Shown here: positions 21,350-33,038 of the stretch, piece by piece
Position numbering within the stretch: position 1 is the first letter of the stretch
Layout of the letters: every line of letters begins with the position of its first letter
Assembly: GCA_016906335.1 (NCBI GenBank)
Contig: JADEYG010000001.1
Location: 1,364,001 to 1,428,000, forward strand
Source of the DNA: Novakomyces olei
Lineage: Eukaryota; Ascomycota; Novakomycetes; Novakomycetales; Novakomycetaceae
Reading direction: 5' to 3'
DNA: 64,000 bases
Notes under the pieces: model-generated
Told to the model about the DNA's origin: nothing
What the model saw: only the letters and a program-made list of their open reading frames with translations
Databases searched by the model: none
Program-made: the position numbers and the translations under genes

Positions 21350-23366
21350 TCACTTTCCTAAAGCCAACCACACAATCATCACAACGTTGAGAACTGTCAA
21401 CAGTAGCCAGACAAGCAGACCCAATATCTTTACCAAAATATGGTTTTCAAACTGGAGAATTTGGACCTGATTACTGCGGCCAGATTCTCCCCGCGTTTGC
21501 GAATTTGCAGAATTGCCATCGTTCACGCTATCGTTGTAAACTTCAACATCGTCCTCGTCATCTTCATCGCGGTAGACAAGACTCGGCTGTAGCGGAGCCC
21601 GCATGACCCGTTTATCGCTCGTCAAGTACAGCAAAGGCGCGACAAGGACTGGGAGCAGTACGCTCAAGGCCACCTGACTAGCATTCAGTACCTTTCCGAG
21701 ACCACTGCGGCCGACAGAGGCGGCGATAACAACGCATGGAATAATGGCAATTGATCTTGTCACTAGTCTGCGGAGCCAGGGCCTAATCGACCAGCGCAGA
21801 AAGCCTTCACTGACCATCTGGCCGGCCATTGTGGCTACAAAACTGGAGCTCAATCCCGAAAAAAGCAGGGCACAGGCAAAGATTTTGCCAGCAGATTCAG
21901 AGAGTCGGGAGGCCAGGAGCCTTTCTGTGCCATACAAATCAGCGTCAGCGATACCTGGCGACCCCCGCAGGGAGGTAGCAGCAATAATCAGGATCGCCGA
22001 GTTGGTATAGAGGGCAAAAGAGAAAAGACTGATGGCTATTTCGCAAAAGGAATAAATAAGGTTTGATCTAATCGCCTGCACTGAGGGCCGGTAGCCCTCA
22101 TGATCAGCAGCAGCACCATTACTTTCATCGTAAAGCTTGTGCCTTGCGTCCCATGAACGAAGCCTTGACTGAACAACACCGGAACCCAAGAAAAGTGAGT
22201 GAGGCATTACCGTAGCCCCAACTATACCCACACTCTCATAGATTCCCCGTGTAAAAGAAACTTTATTCGGTATGAAACCACGCAAAACGGTTCCCGCACT
22301 GACCTGGTCGCTGATACGAGAGAGCATTAGGGAGAAACAGATAACAACGGCAAACACGAGTACACTGACTCCAAGCTCAAAGAACCTCACACCCCTCATA
22401 TTGCCCTCGGGCCGGTAAGCAAACAGCACCAGTAGCACATCAACCATTGTAAGTACTACTCCGGCGGGAAGGGGGATGTGCAATAAGATATCTAGTGCAA
22501 TCGCACAGCCGATTACCTCTGCTAAATCGGTACAGACAATTGCCGCCTCTGCGAAAACGTACAGGATCAAATTCAGCCAGCGAGGGAATCGTTCCCTACA
22601 GTTCCATGCCAGATCTGGCGTGTGTCAGTATGCAAAAAAATATTCGTTTGCTTATTACCATGACCCGTCACTGATCCCAATTTGCACGACAGCGATTGCA
22701 AAATTACGGCAATGACGTTGGAAACAAAGATTATGAAAAGTAGCTTGTACCCGTGAAGCGCACCCGCTGCCACGTCTGTCGAGTAATTGCCTAGAGTATT
22801 AGCCGTAAAAAGAACTGCAGACATTTATGGCAAAGACTAATGGTAATTGCTAATGGCAAGACTAATGACAAGACTAACGGCCAAGACTAATGGCCAAGAC
22901 AAATGGCCAAGACTAATGGCAATTGCTAATCACAAAGACCAATCACAAAAACTAATGACAAAACAAACGACGAAAACTCACCTGGGTCAATGTACGCTAC
23001 AGACACAAGAATTCCTGGCCCAATAAAAGAGCAATACTTTGAGAAAACCCGGTAAGCCTTGTGCCGGGAAAGGTAGCTATGAGAGCGCCGTAAGAACTGT
23101 GGAGTACGTAAATGTGAGCTTTGCCAATACGACAAGCGTCCCAAGAGCCCAGCTGGTGGGTCGCTCTGGCCAAAGACTCCTCCTCTGTCTGCAGACGCGG
23201 ACCCACTGGCTTGTGGACCATCGCTCAGCGACCGCGTATCAGAGGCATACTTGTTTTGATCTTTGCAAGGCGCCGTTATAGAAACTCGGCTTGTGCCCAC
23301 GACACTTATTTCCGGCGGCATATCTTGGTAGTCGGGGCTTTTGCGATCGGGAACAGGGCAATTCAT
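21350..23366 (-). CDS. Nramp-family divalent metal transporter (Smf-like)
   Basis: A proton-coupled Mn2+/Fe2+ importer of the Nramp family with about 11-12 membrane segments. Three exons on the minus strand: 23366-22982, 22790-22659 and 22614-21350 (593 residues). The first codon is the ATG at 23366; the frame upstream is only TTG-initiated. Splicing gives IDPG-NYSTDVAAGALHGYK (the TM1 metal motif DPGN) and VTGHDLAWNCRERFPRW, both matching the family. The TM6 motif MPHSLFLGS is intact. Intron 1 (191 nt) is made of a minisatellite and intron 2 is 44 nt. The cytosolic N-tail of about 110 residues is Ser-rich, as in Smf1, where it carries ubiquitin-regulated sorting signals. Which Smf paralogue (plasma membrane or vacuolar) cannot be told. 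Confidence 0.9.
22826..22970. repeat. GACTAATGGCCAA minisatellite within an intron
   Basis: Around ten degenerate copies of a 12-17 bp unit (consensus GCCAAGACTAATG) fill most of the 191-nt first intron of the Nramp gene. Read on the plus strand each copy has CTAAT, the branch-site motif, but the gene is on the minus strand, so this is probably coincidence. Confidence 0.75.
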
Positions 23367-24022
23367 GTTGCTCAAGCCAAAGCGACGTTTGGCCGATGGG
23401 AAAGAGCTCTATCCTCTTTTCTCTGTGCCGATATTTCTTGTCCGGAAACCTTTTCAATTCGTCAATTGGCAATGCTGTGGCAGCAGTGCCGTACGTTTAC
23501 AAAAGCACGAATAAAAAGCAGTCGCACTCGACTCAAAAACGAGGCTGCTCGTCCGATCAGAGACCGTTGATACTCGCTCGCTATTGTGGGGAGAGCGAGT
23601 CTAAGAAATAAATACTATGACTGCGCTGTAGTACATTTCTTATTCTAATTATCTGCTCATTCCCATATACTTGTATATACTTGAAAATAACCTTTTTCCC
23701 GTATATACTTGGCGCAACCGTTGTATTGCTTTGCTATTGTGTCGTGAAATTTGAGTTTGCGTTTTTATTTGCACAAATACGTACAAAAAGTACGCAGTAT
23801 AGCACAATAAATATCGTATCATCATCCATCACTGACTGATTTCATTGGTTGATTTTCACTATTTATTTACACTAGATGATTTTCGTTGAATTTAATCTGA
23901 TTGAATTTATCACTGATTGACTTTTGATTAATTTTACTATACAACTGCCTTTATCACTGATTGATTTATCACTGATTGAGTTTGATTGATTGTCGTTTTT
24001 TTACTTTTCATTTTTATACACG
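23367..24022. other. Divergent promoter region, Nramp gene / aminotransferase
   Basis: 656 bp. The half nearest the aminotransferase (about 23830-23995) contains seven or so (T)CACTGATTGATT-like units, listed separately. The rest is featureless. Confidence 0.5.
23830..23995. repeat. Dispersed TCACTGATTGATTT units upstream of aminotransferase
   Basis: Irregularly spaced copies of TCACTGATTGA and close variants lie 30-190 bp upstream of the aminotransferase ATG. TGACTGA and TGATTGA resemble, but do not match, a Gcn4-type TGACTC site. They may be simple repeats. Confidence 0.5.
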
Positions 24023-25361
24023 ATGCCAGACAAGGTACCGGCGCCAAAGGACAGTATCGACTGGGCCAATGTTAGCTTTGGTAAGGATTGCCACGACTTG
24101 ATTCGCGTATAAACTAACCGCGACTTGTGCTCAGGTCTGAGCAACACCGATGCTCTGGTTACTTGTTACTTCCGGGACGGTGCATGGGGACCCGTGGAGG
24201 AAAGGGTACGTTTTCACGACAGCCTCGTGCTCCTCCTTTACTAACAATCCACAGGCCGATTTCTCGCTCAGCATTCACGCTTTTGCTACAGGGCTTCACT
24301 ATGGGCAACAGTGCTTTGAAGGCCTCAAGGCTTTCCGGTGCAGAGACGGACATATAAGTATGTGCTTCCCATTGCTATTTAGAACAATCTTAAACTCTTG
24401 GCCTTGGGCACTGTTTGCACTTTATTACCTTCCTTGTTGCCATTGAACAAAAGTTTGGCATTTTTTAGAGACTTGACATTTTTAAAAAGCCTCTAGTTTC
24501 CGCTCTATTACAGCTTTGGTTTCCAGCTAACACCTCTCAGGGGTTTCACGCCCCGAAGATAATTGGGCACGTATGACGCGCTCCGCAGCGGCTATTGATC
24601 TACCTGAAATACCAAAAGAAATCTTTACTAAAGCCATTGACAAGGCAGTCGCTGCCAATGCGGAGTACGTTCCTCCCTATGAAACAGGCGCTTCCCTCTA
24701 CGTCCGTCCCTTTCTGTTGGCTACCGGCCCTTCTCTCGGCCTCGCAACGCCGAACGAAGTCTTGTTTGCCGTTGTGGTTACACCGGTGGGCAATCTGTAC
24801 AAACAAGACGGCCCTAAACCGATTGATGCTTTGATTGTAGATGATTTTGATCGCACTGCTCCTCTTGGTACTGGGGCTTATAAATTGGGAGGCAATTATG
24901 CTCCCGTTTTCCGTCACTCACGTCTGGCAACAGCAAAAGGATTTGGAATCACTCTGCATCTCGATTCCAAGACGCGCTCCTACATTGACGAGTTTTCCAC
25001 GTCCAATTTCTTGGGCATTCATAACGGTAAAGAAGGTGGGCAGCCTACTCTTGTTGTGCCTGATAGCTCTTCAATTCTTGCCTCTGTTACGACAAAGTCC
25101 TTAACGCAACTGGCCAAAGATGCAGGCTGGAGTGTTGAGCGTAGACCAGTTCCCTTGTCCGAGCTTGACTCTTTTGATGAAGTCGCCGCCTGCGGAACTG
25201 CTGTTATTCTGACGCCAATTGGCAGTATCACAAGGGGAGAAAAACGGTGGGAGTTTGGAACTAAACCAGGGCCTTATTTCACATATTTGCGTACAGCCTA
25301 TCGTGCCATCCAGTTTGGAGACGCTCCGGACACACACGGATGGATGCATCTTGTATTGTAA
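24023..25361 (+). CDS. Branched-chain amino acid aminotransferase
   Basis: A PLP enzyme that interconverts leucine, isoleucine and valine with their 2-oxo acids. Four exons: 24023-24080, 24135-24205, 24255-24357 and 24541-25361 (350 residues). Introns are 54, 49 and 183 nt. Spliced blocks are SFGLSNTDALV, PVEERADFSLSIHAFATGLHYGQQCFEGLKAF and DGHIRVSRPEDNW, in family order. The PLP lysine lies in GAYKLGGNYAP, and VVTPVG, LGIHNGK and GTAVILTPIGSI are the later cofactor and substrate blocks. The N-terminus (MPDKVPAPKDSIDW) is short and acidic, lacking the presequence of mitochondrial Bat1, so a cytosolic Bat2-like form is likely. The third exon begins with ADFSLSIHA. Confidence 0.92.
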
Positions 25362-25696
25362 GAAAGGGGGAAAAATACCAGGAGGAAAAAAGAGAGAAAA
25401 CAAAAATCGGGACATTGAAAAGAAGGGGAAACAAAAAAGAAAGGGAGCCGTAGAACGAGAATAAAACAGAATCAATTAAACAAGAATGATCATGCAAGAA
25501 AAGTAAACGCTTCTGTCTATAATTATTTGTAAGCAAATAATGACTTTACGCAAATACTATACTTATCGTCAACTCTATTAAGACAAGCGGAACTGTACTT
25601 TATATTACTTTTGATTGACAGAGGTTCGCACTGTCAAATATATGTTTCGAGTCACTGTCCTCACGGGGCGGCAGTTATCTATAAACTTTTGTCGGC
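25362..25696. other. Intergenic, convergent 3' ends
   Basis: 335 bp between the aminotransferase and the methyltransferase. Purine-rich (GGGAAAAA..) directly after the stop, then AT-rich; nothing else seen. Confidence 0.5.
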
Positions 25697-27223
25697 TTAT
25701 TCGATGGTCATGTCACCAATGTAGCCATTTGTCCAGTCCTTTTGCGGCACATGAGGCGTATGCAGCCCATACTGAGTGGGCACCCCATTAATGCGGTGAA
25801 CAGCGTTCTTGTTCTTGTGCAAAACAATCTGGTAACAACTGGCGCCTCCCTGGCGGGACACGATTGTGCTCCAGGCCAAGAAAAGCTCCCAAATCCTGTA
25901 CCAACGATCGCCGTACTTGGCCTTGACTTTTTCGCCATTGCCAAGCCAGTTACGGTACCAGCGCCAGATGGTGGCAGAGTAGTGAACGCCGATAGTGTCG
26001 ATGCCCTTGATCTCGAATCCAGCGCCCTCCAATTTGTCAACAAACCAGCCAAGCGGAGTTGAAGCATCGGCACCAGGGAAAATGTACTTGTTCATGAAGA
26101 GACCCCAGACAAGATCCTCAAATTGCCACGGCTTACGTAGCCCGGCAATTTGCAGGAAAAAAACGCCATCGTCATCCAGCATGTTATAAACTTGGCGAAG
26201 GAACCCGTGAAAGTGCCGAACACCCACGTGCTCAGCCATTTCCAAGCAAGTAATCTTGTTGAAGCCCTTGGTAGGCACAGGAATATCTCGGTAATCCATA
26301 CACAATACTTTGGAGCCTGTATTAGGCCCCGCGATATGGGTAATCGCATCGTTCCCCCACTTTGTCTGGTTACGGCCCAGGGTCACAGCAGTCACTTTGG
26401 CCTTGTATTGAGAAGTGGCAAAGGCAGCCAATGTCCCCCAGCCACATCCAATATCGAGCACAGTATCATCCTCCTGCAATCCAATTTTCTCGCAAACGAT
26501 ACGCAGCTTATTGTCCTGCAATTCTTCCAGAGTCTCCTCGCGCGTAGGATCGCTAATAATACCGCCAGTATAAATCATTCTGGGCCCCAAGAACCAGGCG
26601 TAAAAGTCGTCTCCACGGTCATAATGATCGCGTACCTGCTCCTCATCCTGGCTGCGAGAGTGTACAATGACCTCGGGCATCATTCCAAAGAGAAAAAACT
26701 TGAAAAGACCCCACGTGAAACGGAAGGAGGCCCATTCGTGTCGGTGCTCAAGGACATCCAGCAAATCACGGTCGCCAATGGCTTTGACTTTGCCATCGAT
26801 AAAGAGCTCCTGAAACGCGTGCAGTGGGATCTTGCTGCCGGCACCAGCGTACCGCTTAGCGTCCACCGGATCCGTAAACACGAAATAGTTCTCGGGTCCC
26901 TTGTCTTCGGGCACGTGTACACGCGTGTCCAGACGCGGACCCAGCGTGGAATTGACGAGCCAAATGGCCATCAAAAGCGGGAGAACAGAGACAAGGAAGA
27001 AAAAGACAAAAGTACGGAACCCTCCGCCGAGTCTGCGGGTAATGAGGTAGGGTACACCCAGCAGAATGGCAATCATGATTTTGTTGCTCCATGAATGTGA
27101 TCCCGGTCCCTCTGCCGGCAATGGCGCATTCTTGATCGTTGGAGAGTTCGTTGTACGCACACCGCAAGCGTCCGAGGCAGGTGGCTGCGGCAGTGCTGCC
27201 GGCGTCGCGTTCACCTCGATCAT
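25697..27223 (-). CDS. Sphingolipid C9-methyltransferase
   Basis: Adds the 9-methyl branch to the sphingoid base of fungal glucosylceramide, using SAM, in the ER membrane. One exon of 508 residues from the ATG at 27223; the open frame extends to a GTG at 27250, which I do not use. Two hydrophobic segments sit near residues 47-90. A cyclopropane-synthase-type methyltransferase domain follows: VRDHYDRGDDFYAWFLGPRM, motif I VLDIGCGWGTLAAFA, and the downstream CLEMAEHVGVRHF block. The C-terminal HYSATIWRWYRNW is also typical. Its presence suggests the organism makes glucosylceramide, which many ascomycetes and some yeasts do but Saccharomyces does not. Confidence 0.93.
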   Translation of the reverse strand: MIEVNATPAALPQPPASDACGVRTTNSPTIKNAPLPAEGPGSHSWSNKIMIAILLGVPYLITRRLGGGFRTFVFFFLVSVLPLLMAIWLVNSTLGPRLDTRVHVPEDKGPENYFVFTDPVDAKRYAGAGSKIPLHAFQELFIDGKVKAIGDRDLLDVLEHRHEWASFRFTWGLFKFFLFGMMPEVIVHSRSQDEEQVRDHYDRGDDFYAWFLGPRMIYTGGIISDPTREETLEELQDNKLRIVCEKIGLQEDDTVLDIGCGWGTLAAFATSQYKAKVTAVTLGRNQTKWGNDAITHIAGPNTGSKVLCMDYRDIPVPTKGFNKITCLEMAEHVGVRHFHGFLRQVYNMLDDDGVFFLQIAGLRKPWQFEDLVWGLFMNKYIFPGADASTPLGWFVDKLEGAGFEIKGIDTIGVHYSATIWRWYRNWLGNGEKVKAKYGDRWYRIWELFLAWSTIVSRQGGASCYQIVLHKNKNAVHRINGVPTQYGLHTPHVPQKDWTNGYIGDMTIE

Positions 27224-27351
27224 TGCTTCCTTGCCGCTACGCGTACCCACTACTGGCAGACAAGAGGTAAGTTTGCGGTTATAAACGAATTTTAGAAAAT
27301 ATTTCTTTAAACATGTCTAGTATGTGTATACTGTGGGACTAGCTTCCATCT

Positions 27352-27450
27352 ATTATTATTATTATTAATTATTATTATTATTATTATTATTATTCTTTTT
27401 TTTCTTTTTTTCTTTTTTTCTTTTTTTCTTTTTTTCTTTTTCCTTTTTTA
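27352..27450. repeat. (ATT)n followed by T6C tract
   Basis: About fourteen ATT units (one imperfect), then a run of TTTTTTTC-type units reaching about 27450, on the promoter side of the methyltransferase gene. Confidence 0.85.
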
Positions 27451-27510
27451 GTTTGCAGTATGTCAGGGTTATTACGAGCAGAAAGGATGGAGCGCAAAGC
27501 ATAACTTTGT

Positions 27511-27543
27511 CGCGACGCCAAGTATTTCGCGACGCCAAGTATT
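27511..27543. repeat. Exact 16-bp direct repeat CGCGACGCCAAGTATT
   Basis: Two identical copies at 27511-27526 and 27528-27543, one base apart. A third, partial copy (ACGCCAA) follows near 27572. Intergenic and GC-richer than its surroundings. Confidence 0.8.
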
Positions 27544-28169
27544 CACAAAGTCACGCTACCGTCGATATGTAACGCCAAAATGAATACTTTGTAATCTCAA
27601 GGAATGATCAAGCTGACAAGCAATCTTGGCAAGTATGAGCTGCCAAGTCATTTATCTGCCAGCAAAAATTCTCCCACTGTTTCAGGCATATGAAAAGTGT
27701 GGTATCCATAGTATTCGTCCAAAGTGGTCGTTATCCGACCATTTTCATGGCGAGCCACATGAAGGAGAATGGGATGGGTGTGGCAATAGGGTCACTTAAG
27801 CGACGCCGATGCTTTTGCAAGGCTGTGTATAGATACACAAAATTCTATTCTCAATTCCATCTTTTTCAATGCCAATATCTCACGTGCACCAATCAGCATT
27901 GGGCCTTTAGCTCATTCTCGTCATCGCTGGAAAATCTGCAGAAAATTAGAAAAATTTTAGTGTCACCATAAATCAGGGGCCCCCTACAACAGAAGAGTAA
28001 ATATTTCCGACCAATATAAATGCCCATAACGTCACATATGCACCATACATAATCATATATTATCCTATACGTGGGGTGGATAAAGCCGTAAAATAATTGT
28101 CGCCCACCGGCAGACGAACAGATCTCTATCGGATATCCGGGGACAAGATACCAAGAGCAAGATCCGTGT

Positions 28170-30138
28170 ATGAAGATTCCTCAGGGTATTCCGGTGCGGC
28201 AGCTGGCCATTCTGGCCCTATGCCGCTTAGCTGAGCCGATTGGTAATTTGGGAACTGAATGTGATTAATTGAGCATTGTGCTAATCAGGATAGCGTTTAC
28301 GTCTGTTTTCCCCTACCTCTTTTTCATGGTCAAAAGTAAGGCACATGTGCTAATATTATGGTCGCTTATAAAGCAGGTTTTAATGTAGTGGACTCGGACG
28401 AAGAAATCGGAAAGTACGCTGGTCTTTGCGCCTCGGCGTTTGCGCTATGCCAGTTTTTCACTGGCGTTTTTTGGGGTCATTTGGCGGATCGTATTGGCCG
28501 GAAGCCGTGCATTCTCCTCGGTCTGCTTGGAACTCTGCTCTCAAGTTTGGCTTTTGGATTTAGCTACAATTTCCCAATGGCCGTTTTGGCAAGAGCCTGT
28601 GGTGGACTTCTCAATGGGAACGTTGGTGTGATTCGTACCGTAATATCCGAGCTCACTGCGGACCCCCGTCACGAAGGAATCACTTATTCCGTCATGCCAG
28701 TTGTCTGGAGTATCGGGTCTATCGTGGGGCCCCTAATCGGTGGCTGCCTTGCTGATCCTGCGAATGCCTATCCAAACTCGCTGTTTGCCAAATCAGCTTT
28801 CTTTCAAAAGTGGAGATTTGCTCTGCCGGGAATTGTTATATCCGTTCTGCTCGGTATCTCCGTGATCACGGGGTTTTTATTTATTCATGAGGTACTATTT
28901 CGTTGTTTTGCATTTTGAATATGTTTTCCTGTTTTCTTTTTCCTTTTGTTGAACTGCTTTCTTTTAAAAGTGGAGTATGATTGAATTTTGTCAATAGCGA
29001 TAACTGATTTTTCTTATATCACTGCAAGATTAGTAATTGACCTAATGTACTAACATACATCAGACCCATCCTCGGCATAAAAAGAGACGGGATATCGGCT
29101 TGGAATTGGGCGATGTTCTTCTACATCTCCCAAGTCACTTGTCCGGGGCTCGATCACTATCACGACGACAATCACGATTTTTACACAGTCCCAATGATGT
29201 CCGGTTGGAATCAAGGGCTTCTTCTTCAACTCTTTCACAGCATCTTTTGGAGACTGACAAAAATGCTTCTGAGCAACCGCAAAGCCAACCTGTTTCTTGG
29301 CGTCAAGTGCTAAATAAAGATGTTGTACTCAATATTGCTTGCTATATGGCTCTCGGATTGCATCAAGTTAGCTTTGATGAGTCCTTTCCAGTCTTTGCAT
29401 CTACGCCAAAATTGAAAGGCGGGTTGGGCATGACTTCGAGCGCGATCGGTGGGTTCCTAGGATTGTTTGCTATAGTGGGAATGGTCTTGCAAGTTTCTGT
29501 GTATTTAAGGCTGCAAAGAAGACTGGGAAACCTGTTGTGCTTACAGATATTCCTTGTTTCATATATAATTGCTTATTTGATCACACCACAGCTTACAAGG
29601 CTACAGGACCTGACCAGAAAATCAGTTGCTCCTGCCGTAGACCTCGGAGTGTCGTTTGTCTATTTTTTCAAATGTTTGGGAGGAGTTTTCTGCTTTCCAA
29701 CACTTGCGATTTTGCTGACACATGCTTGCCCTTCTCATGAGCATTTAGGTCTGATTAACGGCATTAATCAGGTAAGATTGATTGGCCTCGATTCTAAAAA
29801 CCGGCATTGGTTTCATCTTTTTTTATTTTTTATTTTTGAAATAAAAACATCTTTTTTTTGATTGGCATCTCACCCTTGTCTAGACTATGGTCAGCCTGGC
29901 CAGGGCGGTTGGACCCACGGTGTTTGGATTTGTGTTGTCACGGAGCTTAGAGACGCATCGGCCTATTATTTGGATTTCTCTAGCGGCTGTTGCTTTTGTT
30001 GCATTTATATTATCTTTGTTGATGCAAGATAAAATATATCAAACATCCACTTCATTACCTACGACAAGATCTCAACTGAAAGAAGAAGCTCAGTTTCGCA
30101 TTGACGATGAGGAGGAAGAATACTTGCCAAACGATTAA
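28170..30138 (+). CDS. MFS transporter A of a tandem pair (DHA1/ZIFL-like)
   Basis: Twelve-TM major facilitator. Five exons: 28170-28242, 28294-28335, 28377-28891, 29064-29771 and 29884-30138 (530 residues). Introns are 51, 41, 172 and 112 nt, all with CTAA-type branch sites or a clear AG. Motif A appears as GHLADRIGRKPCILLG between TM2 and TM3, and ARACGGLLNGNVGVIRT is the TM4 block. The closest type I can recall is the budding yeast Ycr023c / tetracycline-resistance-like group, whose substrate is unknown. The central loop (about 210-275) is poly-basic and Ser-rich. The neighbour downstream is a diverged paralogue. Substrate is not predictable. Confidence 0.88.
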
Positions 30139-31110
30139 TGAGAGCTTCTTCACGAATCTTTTGTTTGAACATTTGTATTTATATCATGCAGGTTTATCAT
30201 TGAGAAAAATTGGGCAGTGTGTATGAAATCGTACTATGTGCATACATCTGGCTCTAGACGTATTTGGGTTAGAATTGATGAACGGTTACGGTTGTTTTTT
30301 TTTTCTTTTTTTTTCGTTTTAAATGGCAGGTTCGAAGGAGGCAGATATTGTAAAGATTGCCGTTATAATGTAGTCTGGTTTCTAAATTGCCTAATTTTAT
30401 TTTAAAAGATCAATGAGCGGTAAATTCATACGGGACATCGCTTAATTATCGCCGGCTGATTGATTGTGAATTAATTATTTAGTGACTATATATTCACTAC
30501 TGACTGATTGTATTCAAGTTGTGTGTAGGCTGATGTACTACTGGGTTATTTCCGCCCTTCATATGTTTGAATAAAAACACAAAGTCAGCAGAGCCCACTG
30601 AATTTGAATTGCAAAAAAGCGAAGAAAAAGGCAACTGGCAAACAAGTCTTTATTAATTTCGGCAGAACAGCCGTTCTTTACCAAAAGAAAATATCGCATT
30701 TTAAATTATTTATGTACACCAGAATGATGCGCACTAAAACATTTGATAATTATCGTATTCCACACTTTGAGGTACTGCAGTATACATGGAGAGACAGCAG
30801 TGCACAAGTAATGCAATACACAAGGTTGTATTAGCCGAAATGACGTCTATAGTATCTTTGTGTATAAAACGTTCAAATGATAAAGATCGCAGATACATCT
30901 TGCATGGGATGTTGCCTAAAACAGAAAGCGAATTCCGATAACGCTCAGTTTCCAAAGCCGTCAAAACCGAAGGGCAAACTAATTGGAGTCATCTGAAAGA
31001 AAAATCAAAGAAAATAGAGTAGAAAAAAAAAAAATTAATATAATAAATAATATAATAATGGAAAACAATAATTATAATTAAGCCTAGGGCGCTTGCACCG
31101 CGAGTCCGGC
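30139..31110. other. Intergenic between tandem MFS genes
   Basis: 972 bp without a convincing gene. Minus-strand pieces near 30950-31040 include a pyrimidine-rich acceptor-like stretch followed by a 15-codon ORF, which I do not call. Confidence 0.5.
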
Positions 31111-33020
31111 ATGGATCGTACCCACGAGTCTAAGGACGATGTCGGGTTCCCCAAGCTGCAGTTTGCTCTACTCGCACTATGCCGCATACCCGATCCCATC
31201 ATGATGTCCTCTGTTTTCCCCTATATATACTTTATGATAAAAGGTATGTACCATGATCCCTCATGCATTCGTGTCCATGATCGACTCCAGCTAACAAATT
31301 GCAAATGCAGACTTTAATGTAGCCGAAAACGATGCTCAGATTGGCAAGTATGCGGGTATAATTACCTCCGCATATTCACTTTGTCAGTTTCTCACAATGG
31401 TCCGATGGGGTACGCTATCGGACCGGTACGGGCGCAAACCCATAATAATTATCGGACTGGCTAGCACCTTTGTATCGGCAATCGCTTTCGGTCTGAGTAA
31501 AAACTTGGTTTTTGCCGTTATTTCCCGCTGCTTTTCCGGCGCTCTCAATGGGAATGCCGGAGTAATACGTACAATGGTCCCGGAACTGATTACGCACCCA
31601 CGGTACGAGGCAACTGCTTACATTATTATTCCCGTTGTATGGGGGACGGGCCTTACATTAGGACCCTTACTGGGAGGTATACTCTCCGACCCGGCTGGAC
31701 AATACCCAAATTCTGCTTTTGCAAAGTCAAAGTTTTTTATAAATTACAAATATGCTTTGCCCAATCTCTTTATTGCCGGCCTTGTCGTCGTATCTATGGT
31801 CACTGGATTTTTATTTCTAGAGGAAACTCATCCCCTCTTTTGCAAGCGTCGCGACACCGGTATCGAACTGGGGAAAAAGCTGACAGGGTTTTTTTCCACA
31901 CAAAGATACACTGGTCATTCGTCCGCAGACGGGACAAGAGATAGCCATGATGGGGACGAAGAAAGCCGTGATCCTCTCCTACAATCTACTCCTGACGCTT
32001 CTGCGCTGCCCAAACCAAGCTGGAGCGGAATTGCTACGCGTGATATCGTTCTCAGTATCTTGTGCTATATGTTGCTCGGATTTCATGAGGTCGGTTTCGA
32101 TGAGGTCTTCCCTCTGTTTGCCTCAACGCCAAAGGACCAGGGCGGTTTGGGGATGCAGTCCCATACTACTGGTACCTATTTGGGTATATTTGGGATTTCG
32201 ACAACAGTGCTGCAGCTCATCGTCTTCCCCATTTTGCAACCACGATTAGGTACACTTTGGTGCCTGAGGATATCGCTCGCCATGTTTGCGGCGGCCTACT
32301 TGGTAAGGGATTTTGTTCAATGTCTAGCTCTCTATTCTTGCCACTACTTTGTTGGTTTCTATTTAATTTACAAACATGCATGGGCTTTGTCTTTGCCTTG
32401 TTTCGTGGATTAGGTCAATTAGACCATAAGATTGTTTATTTATTTTTTGTTTATTTGTTTTGTTTTTGATTATCTTTACCAGGATCTAATTCTAGATTAT
32501 GCCAATTATCCCAAATTTCCAAAACTTTGAGAGCCCAGCAATTGCCCCTAAAGTGACGGCCTTATTACTTGCCAGCTTTTTCATTCGAGCGTTTGCGAGC
32601 ATTTTTGCTTTTCCTGCAATGGCCATTATAATTACTCACGCGATACCCAGCGATATATACATGGCTCTTGTAAATACGTTGAGTCAGGCCATGATTCATC
32701 TCTCACGTGCAGTTGCGCCTATTATATGCGGTCTCGTGTTTTCACTGGGTCTGCATATCCACAAGCCAGTGATATGGTGGGTATTTGCAGCAATTTCCGT
32801 TGCTTCCTCAATCATATCAATGTTCGTGCAAGACGAAGGCATAAAAGACGAGAAATTGGAACCCGACCAGCGAGAGGCAGATCAATATGAACTTGAAGAG
32901 GAGACAAAATTCCCAACTAGAAGAGCCGCAGAAGAGTCCTCAGCTCGATCAATGCATAGCAGAGATAAAGCATTATTCGATGATGAGGACAAAGAGTGGA
33001 TTCCACTAGGGACCTCATGA
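31111..33020 (+). CDS. MFS transporter B of a tandem pair (DHA1/ZIFL-like)
   Basis: Paralogue of the upstream transporter. Three exons: 31111-31243, 31311-32302 and 32496-33020 (549 residues); introns are 67 and 193 nt. I start at the ATG at 31111, since the longer open frame begins only with TTG. Motif A is GTLSDRYGRKPIIIIG, and FSGALNGNAGVIRTM aligns with the TM4 block of A. The first intron (after FMIK, phase 1) matches the second intron of A; the others do not, so the duplication is old. A hydrophilic Asp/Ser-rich central loop and an acidic C-terminal tail are visible. Substrate is unknown. Confidence 0.88.
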
Positions 33021-33038
33021 ACTAAATAGAACATTTAC

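Larger units (their letters stand above)
27224..28169. other. Intergenic upstream of MFS pair
   Basis: 946 bp between divergently transcribed genes. Contains an (ATT)n and T6C-type tract (27352-27450), a 16-bp direct repeat (27511-27543) and weak ORFs (27690-27971) with no recognisable content. Confidence 0.55.

Noticed and set aside
30940-31040. Acceptor-like pyrimidine tract followed by a 15-codon ORF on the minus strand
   Set aside because: No upstream exon or family match could be supported; a small gene remains possible but is not called.
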